This document shows positions 34,256-43,893 of a stretch of 64,000 nucleotides of DNA, in pieces. How positions within the stretch are numbered: the first letter of the stretch is position 1; each line of letters starts with the position of its first letter. The notes beneath the pieces were generated by a model. It ran no database searches. It was not told where the DNA came from and saw only the letters and a list, made by a program, of their open reading frames with translations. A program made the position numbers and the translations under genes. Origin of the DNA: Bacteroides propionicigenes (GTDB lineage: Bacteria > Bacteroidota > Bacteroidia > Bacteroidales > Bacteroidaceae); NCBI RefSeq assembly GCF_018390535.1, contig NZ_JAHBBW010000013.1, forward strand, positions 1-64,000, in the 5' to 3' direction.

Positions 34256-37200
34256 ATGGAAAACATTCGAAAGATTCTCCTGCTGACATCATGCCTCTTC
34301 ATCACCTTAGGTATGTATGCGCAAAGTATCACCGTTACCGGAAAGGTCATAGATGAAGAAGGACTGGAAGTGATTGGCGCCAATATTTCCGTAAAAGGAA
34401 GCGCCGGCGTCGGTACTATTACCAATTTAGACGGACAATATACGCTGAAAGTAAACAATCCGTCCAAAGACATTCTCGTCTTCTCGTTCATCGGGATGAG
34501 AACCCAAGAAGTACACGTAAAAGGTAAAAAACAAATTAACGTAACCCTGCAATCGGACAGCAAGCTGCTTGATGAAGTCGTCGTTATCGGTTACGGAACA
34601 TCCAAACGTAGCGACCTCACCGGTTCTGTCGTATCCGTAAAGAGTGAGGACTTGATGCAGACCCCTACTTCCGATGTGGCACAGGCTTTGGCGGGACGTG
34701 TGGCAGGCGTGCAAATCTCACAAAGTGAAGGAGGTCCGGGTTCTTCTATCTCTATTAATGTACGCGGCGGTATCTCCATGACCCAGAGTAACGAGCCGCT
34801 TTATGTCATCGACGGTTATCCCAGTGAGGACGGTATGTCCAGTCTAGACCCGGGAGAAATTGAAAGCATCGACATCCTGAAAGATGCATCTTCCACTGCC
34901 ATCTACGGTGCGCGCGGTGCTAATGGTGTAGTGGTTATCACGACCAAAAAAGGTCCTAAAGATGCCAGTAAGATGAATGTCAGTTTCGACAGTTACGTAG
35001 GTATCAGCAAAATAGCCAAAAAATTAGACGTGTTGTCACCCGCAGAATTTGCCTTACTTGACTATGAACGCAGCTATGCCTTAAACGGGACTACCGGAGT
35101 AAGTACCTTTCAGAAGCGCTACGGCTCTTTCCAAGATATCGATGAAAACTATGCCGACCGTAAAGGCATCGACTGGCAAGAAGAAGCATTGGGACGCGTC
35201 ACTACCTCCCAAAACTACCGTGTCAATATTTCCGGCGGTACGAAAGAGCTGAAATACGGTATGAGTTATAATTACTTCAAGGAGCAGGGAGCCATGGTTT
35301 ACAGCGGTGATTACCGTCACAACATCTCCTTCAACATCTCTCACAAGGCATCCTCGCGCTTCCAGGCAAATGCCCGATTCAGCTACAACCAAGGCAAGAC
35401 CTACGGTATGGGTACCTCCGGCCAAACCACGCGCTTCAACAAAATGGAGCATATTCTCCAATACCGCCCCATAAGCGGCATCAAAGGTAGCGATACTGAA
35501 TTACTCGAAGGTGAAGACCCCATGTTCGTAGACCAGCAGGACAACCCGATGCAGAATCCTATTATATCGGCACGGGAAGAAGACCGCACGCGTTTCACAC
35601 GCAATCTGCAGGCAAACGGCGGATTCACGTTCTACTTTTCCAAGAAGTTAAGTTTCCGCAACATCATTGGTACCCGCTATTACCTGAATCGTAACGACCA
35701 ATTCAACGGCGACCTCTCTGCCTATGCCAAACGTTCCAGCATCGGCGGATACATACAATACGCAGAGAGCAATAGTTTCCAGACATCCAATGTGCTCACC
35801 TTCGACAATAGGTATAAGAAGGCACACCGATTCACCTTAATGCTCGGTCAGGAATGGATAAGCAGTTGGAGCAAATCACTACGTGCCGATGCCAACCAGT
35901 TTGCCAACGATGACCTAGGCTTGAACAACATGGGCGCAGGTGTCCCCACCGCCATCTCTTCGAGCTATATCAACAGCAACCGGATGATTTCCTGGTTCAC
36001 ACGTGCCAATTACAACTTCAAGAACAAATACCTCTTCACCGCCACCCTTCGTGCCGACGGTTCCTCCAAATTCGGACACAACCACAAATGGGGTGTATTT
36101 CCATCAGTATCGGGTGCTTGGCGTATGTCGGAAGAGCCTTTCATCAAGAAGCTGAACCTCTTCTCCGACCTGAAGTTGCGTGTCGGTTATGGTCTTGCCG
36201 GTAACAATCGCATCGGCGACTTCATGTCACTGGATCTTCTAAACTCGATAAAGTATGCCAATGGTTCCGACATTATCACCGGCTACATACCGTCAAGCAT
36301 CCCCAGCGTCGATTTACAATGGGAAGCGAACAAGACTCTGAACATGGGTCTGGACGTAGGATTCCTTGCCCAACGCATCATCATCACACCGGAGTTCTAT
36401 CTGAACCGCAGCAACCACCTACTGCTGAACTCACGCGTGCCCTCTTCCTCTGGATTTACAAAGATGATGCGCAATATCGGCGAGACACAAAATATCGGTT
36501 TCGACCTTGCCATCAGCACTTTCAACATCCAACGGAAACAATTCTCGTGGAAAACGGATTTCAACATCTCCTATAACAAAAACACAATCCGTGCGCTGTC
36601 CGGCGAGGATTATTTCTACGAGGAATATGCCTTCGGATGGCAGCAGAGCACCCATAAGGTTGAAGTCGGAAAAGCCATCGGACAATTCTACGGTTACAAG
36701 ACACTCGGACTTTACCAAGTGGATGAATTCGACTACAACCCCGACACCCAAAAATATACCCTGAAGGAAGGCATCCCCTATAAAGGAAGCGACCGTAACA
36801 GTGTTCGCCCCGGCGACTGGAAATTCGCCAACATCGATGATACGGGTGACAGCAAAGGGGTAGTCAACGAAAAAGACAAGACTGTCATCGGCAATGCTAA
36901 TCCCGACTTCTACGGAGGTATCAACAACACTTTCAAGTACAAGAACTTCGACCTAAGCATTTTCTTCAGATTCAGTTACGGAGGTGAAGTGCTGAATGCC
37001 ACCAAGCTGTCCAACACCCAGTCCGGAAAACTGAATTACAATGTGCTGGACATCTGCAACATGAACAATCGCTGGACATATATCGACAGACAGACCGGCA
37101 AGCTAATAACCGACCCCGAGCAACTGAAAGCCGTCAATACCGGACGAACCATAGCCAGTATATACGACATGGAACAAGGCGACAAGTATATTCACTCCTG

Positions 37201-37456
37201 GGCTGTGGAAGACGCTTCTTTCCTCCGTCTGCAAAACGTGTCACTGGGCTATAACTTCCCGAAGCAACTCATTCGGAAATACTCCATACAGCGGTTACGA
37301 CTCTATTTCACCGCCAATAACCTCTTTGTATGGACTCCATACAGCGGCTTCGACCCGGAAACTTCCGTATCAGGCAGTGGGTTGACACGTGGAATCGACT
37401 TCGGCTCTTATCCGCGCAACCGTTCGTTTGTCTTCGGATTAAACCTCACTTTATAA
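34256..37456 (+). CDS. SusC-like TonB-dependent outer-membrane transporter
   Basis: Imports oligosaccharides across the outer membrane, powered by TonB. It has 1066 residues with a signal peptide ending GMYAQ. A carboxypeptidase-regulatory-like domain (about 23-105) has the end DEVVVIGYGTSKRSDLTGSV, followed by a plug domain with DVAQALAGRVAGVQISQSEGGPGSSISINVRGG and a 22-strand barrel. It is 21 bp before the susD gene, the usual pair that forms the pedal-bin complex. There is no anti-sigma contact domain at the N-terminus, consistent with control by the hybrid two-component protein of this locus. Confidence 0.94.
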   Translation: MENIRKILLLTSCLFITLGMYAQSITVTGKVIDEEGLEVIGANISVKGSAGVGTITNLDGQYTLKVNNPSKDILVFSFIGMRTQEVHVKGKKQINVTLQSDSKLLDEVVVIGYGTSKRSDLTGSVVSVKSEDLMQTPTSDVAQALAGRVAGVQISQSEGGPGSSISINVRGGISMTQSNEPLYVIDGYPSEDGMSSLDPGEIESIDILKDASSTAIYGARGANGVVVITTKKGPKDASKMNVSFDSYVGISKIAKKLDVLSPAEFALLDYERSYALNGTTGVSTFQKRYGSFQDIDENYADRKGIDWQEEALGRVTTSQNYRVNISGGTKELKYGMSYNYFKEQGAMVYSGDYRHNISFNISHKASSRFQANARFSYNQGKTYGMGTSGQTTRFNKMEHILQYRPISGIKGSDTELLEGEDPMFVDQQDNPMQNPIISAREEDRTRFTRNLQANGGFTFYFSKKLSFRNIIGTRYYLNRNDQFNGDLSAYAKRSSIGGYIQYAESNSFQTSNVLTFDNRYKKAHRFTLMLGQEWISSWSKSLRADANQFANDDLGLNNMGAGVPTAISSSYINSNRMISWFTRANYNFKNKYLFTATLRADGSSKFGHNHKWGVFPSVSGAWRMSEEPFIKKLNLFSDLKLRVGYGLAGNNRIGDFMSLDLLNSIKYANGSDIITGYIPSSIPSVDLQWEANKTLNMGLDVGFLAQRIIITPEFYLNRSNHLLLNSRVPSSSGFTKMMRNIGETQNIGFDLAISTFNIQRKQFSWKTDFNISYNKNTIRALSGEDYFYEEYAFGWQQSTHKVEVGKAIGQFYGYKTLGLYQVDEFDYNPDTQKYTLKEGIPYKGSDRNSVRPGDWKFANIDDTGDSKGVVNEKDKTVIGNANPDFYGGINNTFKYKNFDLSIFFRFSYGGEVLNATKLSNTQSGKLNYNVLDICNMNNRWTYIDRQTGKLITDPEQLKAVNTGRTIASIYDMEQGDKYIHSWAVEDASFLRLQNVSLGYNFPKQLIRKYSIQRLRLYFTANNLFVWTPYSGFDPETSVSGSGLTRGIDFGSYPRNRSFVFGLNLTL

Positions 37457-37477
37457 ACCTATAAAATAAATATCGAT

Positions 37478-39145
37478 ATGAAACAGTTCAAACATATATG
37501 TCTTTCAAACATACTCCTCATGGGAGTCATGACTCTATCCGCCTGTGCGGACATACTGACAGAAAAGCCACAGAATGTCTATGAAAAGGACGACTACTTT
37601 ACCAAAGAGGTAAATGCAGAAATGGCAGTCATCGGTGTCTATGCCGGACTGACCGAAGACTACAATCTCTGGGGGGCAGATGACATCTATTACTCCAGCC
37701 GTGTACAGAATGATAACAGCAAGGATGCCATCTTCATGTACATCATGACGCCCGCTAACCAGGCGATCAACACAGCATGGAGAACCAAGTACGCCATTCT
37801 GAACCGCGCCAACTATACTATTAACGGCATACAAGGCATGAAAGACTACCGGAACAGCATCACGCTGCAGACCTACGTAGCGGAAGCCATGTTCGTACGC
37901 GCCATGGTATCTTTCGATCTCGTACGGATGTGGGGGGACGTTCCCTATACCACCGATTACAGTAAAGACTACGAAAACAGTTACAGACCACGCACCGACC
38001 GGGAAGTCATTTACGACCAGATAGTAAGCGACCTGACTTTCGCCAAGGAACACCTGCCATGGGCCACTGCCAGTTCCTCGCCGGAACGCGCCACTCAAGG
38101 GGCGGCAAGAGCCCTGCTAATGCGCGTATTACTGCAGCGTGCCGGCTACAGCCTGCAAGCCAACGGTTCTCTGGAACGCCCTGAAGACTCCCAACGCCGG
38201 ATATACTTCAAAGCTGTAACGAAAGAGTGGGAAGCCTTCCAGGGAGCAGGCGGCAACTATCACGGCTTCTATGACGATGCCGCCAACAGCTACGAAGCAC
38301 TGTTCAAGAGTTTCTCTGCCGAAATCCTAAACAGCAAGGAGAGCCTGTTCGAAATAGCTTTCCAATACCCTAACCGCAAAGGTTCGCTCGGTTCCGCAAT
38401 AGGAGTACAGGTAGCACAGCCCAGTGTAGAAGGTAACGAGAAAAACAATGTCATGGGGCGTGCCGCCGTACAATACCGCTGCCTGCCCGAATGGAAAGGA
38501 TTCTTTGAAGCGACAGACCAGCGCCGTGATGTACTGGTCGCCCAACACCAATGGAACTGGGACAATGAAAAGAAGACACACGTCAAAAGAGATATCACCG
38601 GCTATGCCTTTGTCGGCAAGTGGAGACGCGAATGGATGCCGCTAGGCTATGAAGAATTGAACACAACTGACGTCAACCTCTGCTATATACGCTATGCTGA
38701 AGTGGTATTGTCCGCAGCCGAAGCCTATAATGAACTGGGCGAAACCGGCAAAGCCTGGGAACTCATCAACAAAGTGCGAAACCGTGCCAAAGCCACAGCG
38801 CTGAGCGCAGCCAACTACAGCACCCTGATGAAAGCCCCGCAGGTACTGGACCTCGCCTTCATCAACGACACCGACGAAGCCGGCAAGATACGCACCGTCC
38901 TTTATTGGGAGCGCGCTTTCGAACTTGCCTGCGAAGGAGTCCGCAAGTACGACCTTATCCGCTGGGGTATCCTCAAAGAAACCTTGCAACTGATGGGCGG
39001 CATCACTACGGTTAACACCAGCAGAAATACACCCTATCCTGCCGGAGAGAACTTCCATGGTGGCAAGCACGAACTCTTCCCTATACCGGAAGACGAACTG
39101 CAAATAAACTACAAATTAGAAAATAAGAACAATCCCGGATACTGA
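37478..39145 (+). CDS. SusD-like surface glycan-binding lipoprotein
   Basis: The lid of the SusC transporter, on the cell surface. It has 555 residues with lipobox Cys23 (TLSAC) followed by ADILTEKP. The SusD/RagB fold is mostly helical: an N-terminal region with LRNRANYTINGIQG-like spacing (here AILNRANYTINGIQG), tetratricopeptide-like helices, YIRYAEVVLSAAEAYNELG, and the C-terminal FPIPEDELQINYKLENKNNPGY signature. It lies 21 bp after susC and 63 bp before a lyase gene and is probably cotranscribed with both. No SusE/F homologue follows. Confidence 0.93.
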   Translation: MKQFKHICLSNILLMGVMTLSACADILTEKPQNVYEKDDYFTKEVNAEMAVIGVYAGLTEDYNLWGADDIYYSSRVQNDNSKDAIFMYIMTPANQAINTAWRTKYAILNRANYTINGIQGMKDYRNSITLQTYVAEAMFVRAMVSFDLVRMWGDVPYTTDYSKDYENSYRPRTDREVIYDQIVSDLTFAKEHLPWATASSSPERATQGAARALLMRVLLQRAGYSLQANGSLERPEDSQRRIYFKAVTKEWEAFQGAGGNYHGFYDDAANSYEALFKSFSAEILNSKESLFEIAFQYPNRKGSLGSAIGVQVAQPSVEGNEKNNVMGRAAVQYRCLPEWKGFFEATDQRRDVLVAQHQWNWDNEKKTHVKRDITGYAFVGKWRREWMPLGYEELNTTDVNLCYIRYAEVVLSAAEAYNELGETGKAWELINKVRNRAKATALSAANYSTLMKAPQVLDLAFINDTDEAGKIRTVLYWERAFELACEGVRKYDLIRWGILKETLQLMGGITTVNTSRNTPYPAGENFHGGKHELFPIPEDELQINYKLENKNNPGY

Positions 39146-39208
39146 TACCGTCAAGAAACAATAAATCATACACTATAACTAAAAATACAAATCATAAATT
39201 CCATTATC

Positions 39209-41746
39209 ATGAAAAAACAAGCTATCCGACAATGGGCGTTAATACTTGTCCTTGTTCTGACAACGATGCCAGCAACATTGGCACAAAAGACCAACCTGGA
39301 GCGTGTGCACGAAAACGTACGCGTCACCCCCTATCCCCAGCAGGATAACCCACTGTACCTGAACCCTTCGCCACTGATAGTACCGGCACAAATGCGCAAG
39401 GCGGAATTCCTACAATTCCAACTGTCGCAAAACCAGGCATTCCCCGCAGAAAAGACCATACAGTCCAAACCTCTTCCCTGGTGTATGTTTAACCCGCACA
39501 CCGTACTGAAGAATGGCACGTGGTACTGGCGTTTCCGCTCCGTAAGCAAAGACAAGAAAGCGACCGAATGGAGCGAGACCTATCATTTCAATGTAACGGA
39601 AGACGTTCCGCAATTCGTCACCCCCACCTTCGACACTTTCTTCAAGAACCTGCCGAAAGCCTATCCGCGTATGTACTGCTTCCTGAACAAGGGATTGGAA
39701 AAAGGAAAGGCGACCATTGCCACGCATCCCGAATACAAAGAGATGAAAAGGCGTGCGGACGGTGCCATGAACAACAGCTATGAGACCAACCCACAGCCTT
39801 ACAAAGCAATGGCAAAGATAGCGCTCGACTTCAACTTCCTCCATACCATCTACCGTGCCACCGGCGAGAAGCAATATGCCGACAAAATGCTTGCCGTTAT
39901 CCGTGCCCTGCTTGCCGTTCCCCACGACATGACCTTGAACAACGACTTCATCTGCGGCGACATCCTCGACACCTTCCTGCAAGTCTACGATGCCTGCCAC
40001 GACCAACTGACCGACGCCGAACGCAAAGAGATAGAGAAGCGTGTGTTCGCTTCAGCCAAATACCACCACAAGCAGCATCGAAACGGCGGAGTGGAAAACC
40101 ACATTTTCGACAACCACTATTGGCAACGCACCTTCCGCGAAATGCTGCAACTGGGGGTGATGTTCGGTGATACCCGCGATGACGCCAAAGAGATTCTTGA
40201 ATACTGCTACGAACTTTGGACGGCACGCGCTCCGGCATCCGCTTTCAACCACGACGGCGAATGGCACAACGGACAAGGCTACTTCAACGCCAACACCAAG
40301 ACCTTGTGGTATGTACCGGCACTGCTATCATACGTCACAAAGACAGACTTCCTGCAACACCCATTCTACAAGAACCTGGGACGCGCTCTGGTCTATGCAT
40401 TCCCACCCAGAAGCAAGAGTGCCGGATTCGGCGACGGAAATGAAAAAGAAAACGCTCCTCAGCGCCAACGCGTAGCGCTTGCCGATTACCTCGCTCGCGA
40501 ACTGCAAGACCCTTACGCAATATGGTATTGCAACGAGACCAAAGCTGCTACAGGAGATTTCGACAGCCGTCTCCAGCGTATAGGTTCTTTAAAGAGCTAC
40601 CCTGCTTCCGCTCCGCTGCCCGCCGATGCACCCAAAGCGCTTTGGATGCAAGACACCGGCGAATTGCTGGCACACAGCAACCTCAACCGTTACCGAGAGA
40701 ACACATTCCTCAGTTTCCGTTCCAGTCCTTTCGGATCGGGCAGCCATACGCTTGCCGACCAAAACGGTTTCAATCTGCATTATCGCGGAGTGCCTGTCTA
40801 CCGTTCCACCGGTTACTACCTGCACTTCAACGACCCACACAACCTGTTATCCTACCGCCACACCCGCGCACACAACACGATTCTTGTTGACGGTATCGGG
40901 CAGCCTTTCACCACCCGCGCCTACGGCAAGATTGTCCGTATGCTCAGCGGAAAGAATATCTCCTATGCCTGCGGTGACGCGTCGAACGCTTATTGCGGTC
41001 TGACGGATTACCCCATGTGGAAAAAGAACTTCAAGAGCGTCAAGGTAGAGGAATCCGTGGCAAACGGTTTCGGCGAAACGCCGCTAAAGAAATACCGCCG
41101 CCACATCCTGCTGCTACACCCCAACATCGTGGTCATCTACGATGAACTGGAAGCGGAAAAGCCTGTGCGCTGGGATTGGCTGCTACACAGCCCCGTGCAG
41201 TTCAAGCTCGATGAGAATGGTAAGGACAAGACACTTACCACCTACTACCCCGAGAAGAAATTTACTTCCACCGCCTACATGTTCAGCAACTCCGATTGTA
41301 CACTGTCTCAGACTGACAAATTCTTCTCGGCACCCGACCCCAAGAAGATGCGCAAAGGCAGAAGTTACCCCAACCAGTGGCACATGACCGCCGCTTACGA
41401 AAAGAGCACCGCCAACCGTATCCTCACTGTCATCCTTCTGCTCCCCGACGGCAGCAAGCCCTACACCGTGATACATGACAAGAACGGAACGCCCAATGAT
41501 TTCATCCTTGCCGGAAAATGGAAACTCAGGGCACAGCTTGACCCGAAACAGCCTGCTGAGCTCCTGATACGTGACCCGAAATCCGGGGTGCTTTTCAGCT
41601 TAGGCAACAAGAACCTCCGAATTGAAGGAGAGGACTACAAACGCACACCCGGCACATCGGTGCTTTTCGATGAAATGGATGGCAAATGGACCATCCACGA
41701 GATGTCAGACATTGAGCCGCGACCAACGGGAAAAGTAACAAAATAA
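39209..41746 (+). CDS. Heparinase II/III-type polysaccharide lyase with DUF4962 (paralogue 2)
   Basis: Of 845 residues, with a Sec signal ending ATLAQ, probably periplasmic. The N-terminal domain has PYPQQDNPLYLNPSPLIVP and WCMFNPHTVLKNGTWYWRFRSVSKDK. The toroid has EWHNGQGYFNANTK, and the C-terminal sandwich has SFRSSPFGSGSHTLADQNGF, RAHNTILVDGIGQP and VVIYDELEAEKPVRWDWLLHS. It is closest to the lyase at 55544-58045, which has nearly the same motifs throughout, so these two are recent duplicates. It is the third gene of the SusCD unit. It could act on oligosaccharides imported by SusCD; the cleaved linkage is unknown. Confidence 0.86.
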   Translation: MKKQAIRQWALILVLVLTTMPATLAQKTNLERVHENVRVTPYPQQDNPLYLNPSPLIVPAQMRKAEFLQFQLSQNQAFPAEKTIQSKPLPWCMFNPHTVLKNGTWYWRFRSVSKDKKATEWSETYHFNVTEDVPQFVTPTFDTFFKNLPKAYPRMYCFLNKGLEKGKATIATHPEYKEMKRRADGAMNNSYETNPQPYKAMAKIALDFNFLHTIYRATGEKQYADKMLAVIRALLAVPHDMTLNNDFICGDILDTFLQVYDACHDQLTDAERKEIEKRVFASAKYHHKQHRNGGVENHIFDNHYWQRTFREMLQLGVMFGDTRDDAKEILEYCYELWTARAPASAFNHDGEWHNGQGYFNANTKTLWYVPALLSYVTKTDFLQHPFYKNLGRALVYAFPPRSKSAGFGDGNEKENAPQRQRVALADYLARELQDPYAIWYCNETKAATGDFDSRLQRIGSLKSYPASAPLPADAPKALWMQDTGELLAHSNLNRYRENTFLSFRSSPFGSGSHTLADQNGFNLHYRGVPVYRSTGYYLHFNDPHNLLSYRHTRAHNTILVDGIGQPFTTRAYGKIVRMLSGKNISYACGDASNAYCGLTDYPMWKKNFKSVKVEESVANGFGETPLKKYRRHILLLHPNIVVIYDELEAEKPVRWDWLLHSPVQFKLDENGKDKTLTTYYPEKKFTSTAYMFSNSDCTLSQTDKFFSAPDPKKMRKGRSYPNQWHMTAAYEKSTANRILTVILLLPDGSKPYTVIHDKNGTPNDFILAGKWKLRAQLDPKQPAELLIRDPKSGVLFSLGNKNLRIEGEDYKRTPGTSVLFDEMDGKWTIHEMSDIEPRPTGKVTK

Positions 41747-41798
41747 CCGTATTAACAAACAAAGAGCCGGTAAGAAACCACACACGATATATCTTAAA

Positions 41799-41827
41799 CC
41801 CTTTCAGTATGTACAATACTGAAAGGG
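41799..41827. terminator. Hairpin after the SusCD-lyase unit, overlapping operator C
   Basis: CCCTTTCAGTAT and ATACTGAAAGGG form a perfect 12-bp stem with a 5-nt loop, 53 bp after the lyase stop. No T run follows on the plus strand. Its right part is shared with the first half-site of operator C. Confidence 0.5.
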
Positions 41828-41918
41828 ACTTAAACAGAATTAAAAGCCAATTCACCGGCATTGAACAAAGATAAGACGAGAAAGAAATCCCTTTTCCTAT
41901 AAAGCATATACATTTGCT
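41810..41918 (+). promoter_or_regulatory. PUL operator and promoter, site C (fimbrillin-like unit)
   Basis: Half-sites TGTACAATACTGAAAGG at 41810 and TAAACAGAATTAAAAGC at 41831 are 21 bp apart. A perfect -7 element TACATTTG is at 41911, 72 bp after the second 9-mer (70 in sites A, B, D and E). This places the three fimbrillin-like genes under the same control as the glycan enzymes. Confidence 0.7.
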
Positions 41919-41984
41919 AACAGAAAAACAATAAAAACGTAGAGACTGAAAAACACAGTTATAAACTATGAATAATACCGGTAT

Positions 41985-42770
41985 ATGAAACTGAATACTT
42001 ATTTACTGCGACAAGTAATCTTGATATTCTGCTTGGCAATGGTTTCCGCCACCTGGGCACAAGATATAAAGAAGACAGTCATCAACAAAAAGACCGTCAT
42101 CAACAAAAAGGTTGACGGAACAGGGAAGACTCCCCCCCAAGTAAATGCTTCCAGAGAAACAGTCAAGAAAAAAAATAATTCCCAAACCGGAAAAGAAAAG
42201 AAACCGCAAACTGCAAAAAACAAAAGTGGCAAGAGCAATACAAATAGCAAGAAAGGTAAAATCAAACCTGCTACACAAGTAAACGGCCACTATGTTGCCT
42301 TGAAAACCAACATTCCTTTCGATGTACTTGCAGTACAGAATCTCGCCCTCGAAGTGCAAGTGCACAAACACATTACCATAGACCTCCCCGTAATGTGGAG
42401 TATCAGCGATATAGAGCGTGAACACGCAATACGCGGCATCGCTTTCCAACCGGAAGGACGCTGGTGGCTCAAAGAAGCAGGTACCGGACACTTTTTCGGA
42501 CTACACACCCACGTAGCATGGTTTAATGCCAAGTGGGAAGACAACCGCTACCAAACCCGGAAACGCCCCCTTACCGGTGCCGGTATCAGCTACGGTTACA
42601 AGTTGCCTCTCTCTGCCCATTGGGGAGCAGAGTTCAATATTGGCGCAGGTTATGCCAACATGAAATACGACACTTTTTATAATATAGAGAACGGCGCCTG
42701 GCTGGAGACACACATCCGCCATTATTGGGGCATCACCCGTGCGGGTCTCTCATTAGTTTACCGTTTTTAA
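41985..42770 (+). CDS. DUF3575 outer-membrane protein of fimbrial-type operons
   Basis: A 261-residue exported protein. The signal peptide ends SATWAQ. Residues 25-95 are a Lys/Thr/Asn-rich low-complexity linker containing a twice-repeated VINKKTVINKK. From about 100 on is the DUF3575 domain, a small outer-membrane barrel (YVALKTNIPFDVLAVQNLALEVQVHKHITIDLPV is its start, ending GLSLVYRF). In Bacteroides such proteins precede Mfa/Fim-type pilin genes, as here. It is 17 bp before a lipoprotein gene. The role may be assembly or anchoring of surface fibres, but none has been shown. Confidence 0.82.
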   Translation: MKLNTYLLRQVILIFCLAMVSATWAQDIKKTVINKKTVINKKVDGTGKTPPQVNASRETVKKKNNSQTGKEKKPQTAKNKSGKSNTNSKKGKIKPATQVNGHYVALKTNIPFDVLAVQNLALEVQVHKHITIDLPVMWSISDIEREHAIRGIAFQPEGRWWLKEAGTGHFFGLHTHVAWFNAKWEDNRYQTRKRPLTGAGISYGYKLPLSAHWGAEFNIGAGYANMKYDTFYNIENGAWLETHIRHYWGITRAGLSLVYRF

Positions 42771-42787
42771 AAAGAAAGGAAGAAGCC

Positions 42788-43843
42788 ATGAAAAAGAAAA
42801 TAACAACATACTTTCTGTACCTTTTGCTACCCGCCCTGCTGACAGGTTGCCTATACGAGCACCCCATAATGACCGAAGATGGCGAGATAGGCGTAGACCC
42901 TACATCCGTAATACTGAATGCCAAACTAAAGCTCAATCTCAAAATGCCCGCAGCAGAAGAAGGCGGCACATCATTGTTACGCCCCACAGCAGGCGATGCT
43001 CCGCAGTATCGTCATCGTTTCATCATTGATGCCTATCTGGATCGCGTATTCGTGGCACGCCAAGTAGTTTATCAAGACATAGTAGACGGACGTGATGAAA
43101 TCAGCCTGCCCGTCAGTATGAAGCTGCACGCACGCAACTATGAGATAGCCGTGTGGACAGACTACGTGCAAATGCCCGATGAAGCAGAAGGCATCACCGG
43201 AACGGAAGACTACTTTTACAACTCTACCGACAATCATCTGCTCACCGTATATGGCAGTGAAACCTATCGGGGCAACAACGAATACAAAGACGCTTTCTGC
43301 GGTAGTGCACAACTAGAGCTTGAACAGTATCGCGGCCAATGGAACACTCAAGTATCGCTCGACATGGAACTGGCACGCCCCGTAATGCGCTACGAGCTTG
43401 TGGCAAATGACGTACAGAAATTCCTTAAGCTCTTTACTGACGGCAAACTAACAGGCGACAGCTTCATAGCCCGTGTCAAGTATATCTCCTATCTCAAAAT
43501 GGGTTATAATGTGCTGGAACGTATACCCCGGCATGGATTGATGTTCTTACAGCAGGAAAGAACCATCAAAAACAGTGTCCTGAAGGATAAAGGCACCTAT
43601 CCGCTGACTTTCGACTACGCATTTGCAGCATACGACGCAGTGACACGTATCCCTGTTACACTGGAAATTGTGGTAAACAAGAAAGTTGTGGCATCCACCA
43701 CCTTCAACATTACCGGGCAGGCAGGAAAGAACACTACCATCACCTACGGATTCCTCACCGCCAACCCTGATGGCGGTATTGATTTCGACCCCGATTTTGA
43801 TGGCAAAGAGGACATTATAGTACCGGTATATCCCACAGAATAA
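42788..43843 (+). CDS. Mfa2/FimB-like lipoprotein (fimbrial anchor type)
   Basis: 351 residues from the ATG at 42788. An upstream in-frame start at 42725 would overlap the previous gene, and the N-terminus MKKKITTYFLY gives a proper signal peptide, so I prefer 42788. Lipobox Cys21 is in LLTGC. The rest is beta-rich with two transthyretin-like halves (HRFIIDAYLDRVFVARQVVYQDI and PLTFDYAFAAYDAVTRIPVTLEIVVNKK). This matches the Mfa2/FimB family, which caps and anchors Bacteroidales fimbriae. It sits between the DUF3575 gene and a fimbrillin-like gene. Confidence 0.75.
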   Translation: MKKKITTYFLYLLLPALLTGCLYEHPIMTEDGEIGVDPTSVILNAKLKLNLKMPAAEEGGTSLLRPTAGDAPQYRHRFIIDAYLDRVFVARQVVYQDIVDGRDEISLPVSMKLHARNYEIAVWTDYVQMPDEAEGITGTEDYFYNSTDNHLLTVYGSETYRGNNEYKDAFCGSAQLELEQYRGQWNTQVSLDMELARPVMRYELVANDVQKFLKLFTDGKLTGDSFIARVKYISYLKMGYNVLERIPRHGLMFLQQERTIKNSVLKDKGTYPLTFDYAFAAYDAVTRIPVTLEIVVNKKVVASTTFNITGQAGKNTTITYGFLTANPDGGIDFDPDFDGKEDIIVPVYPTE

Positions 43844-43893
43844 TTTAACTAAGAGTATAAATAATTTATTAACCAACTAATATCACATTGATT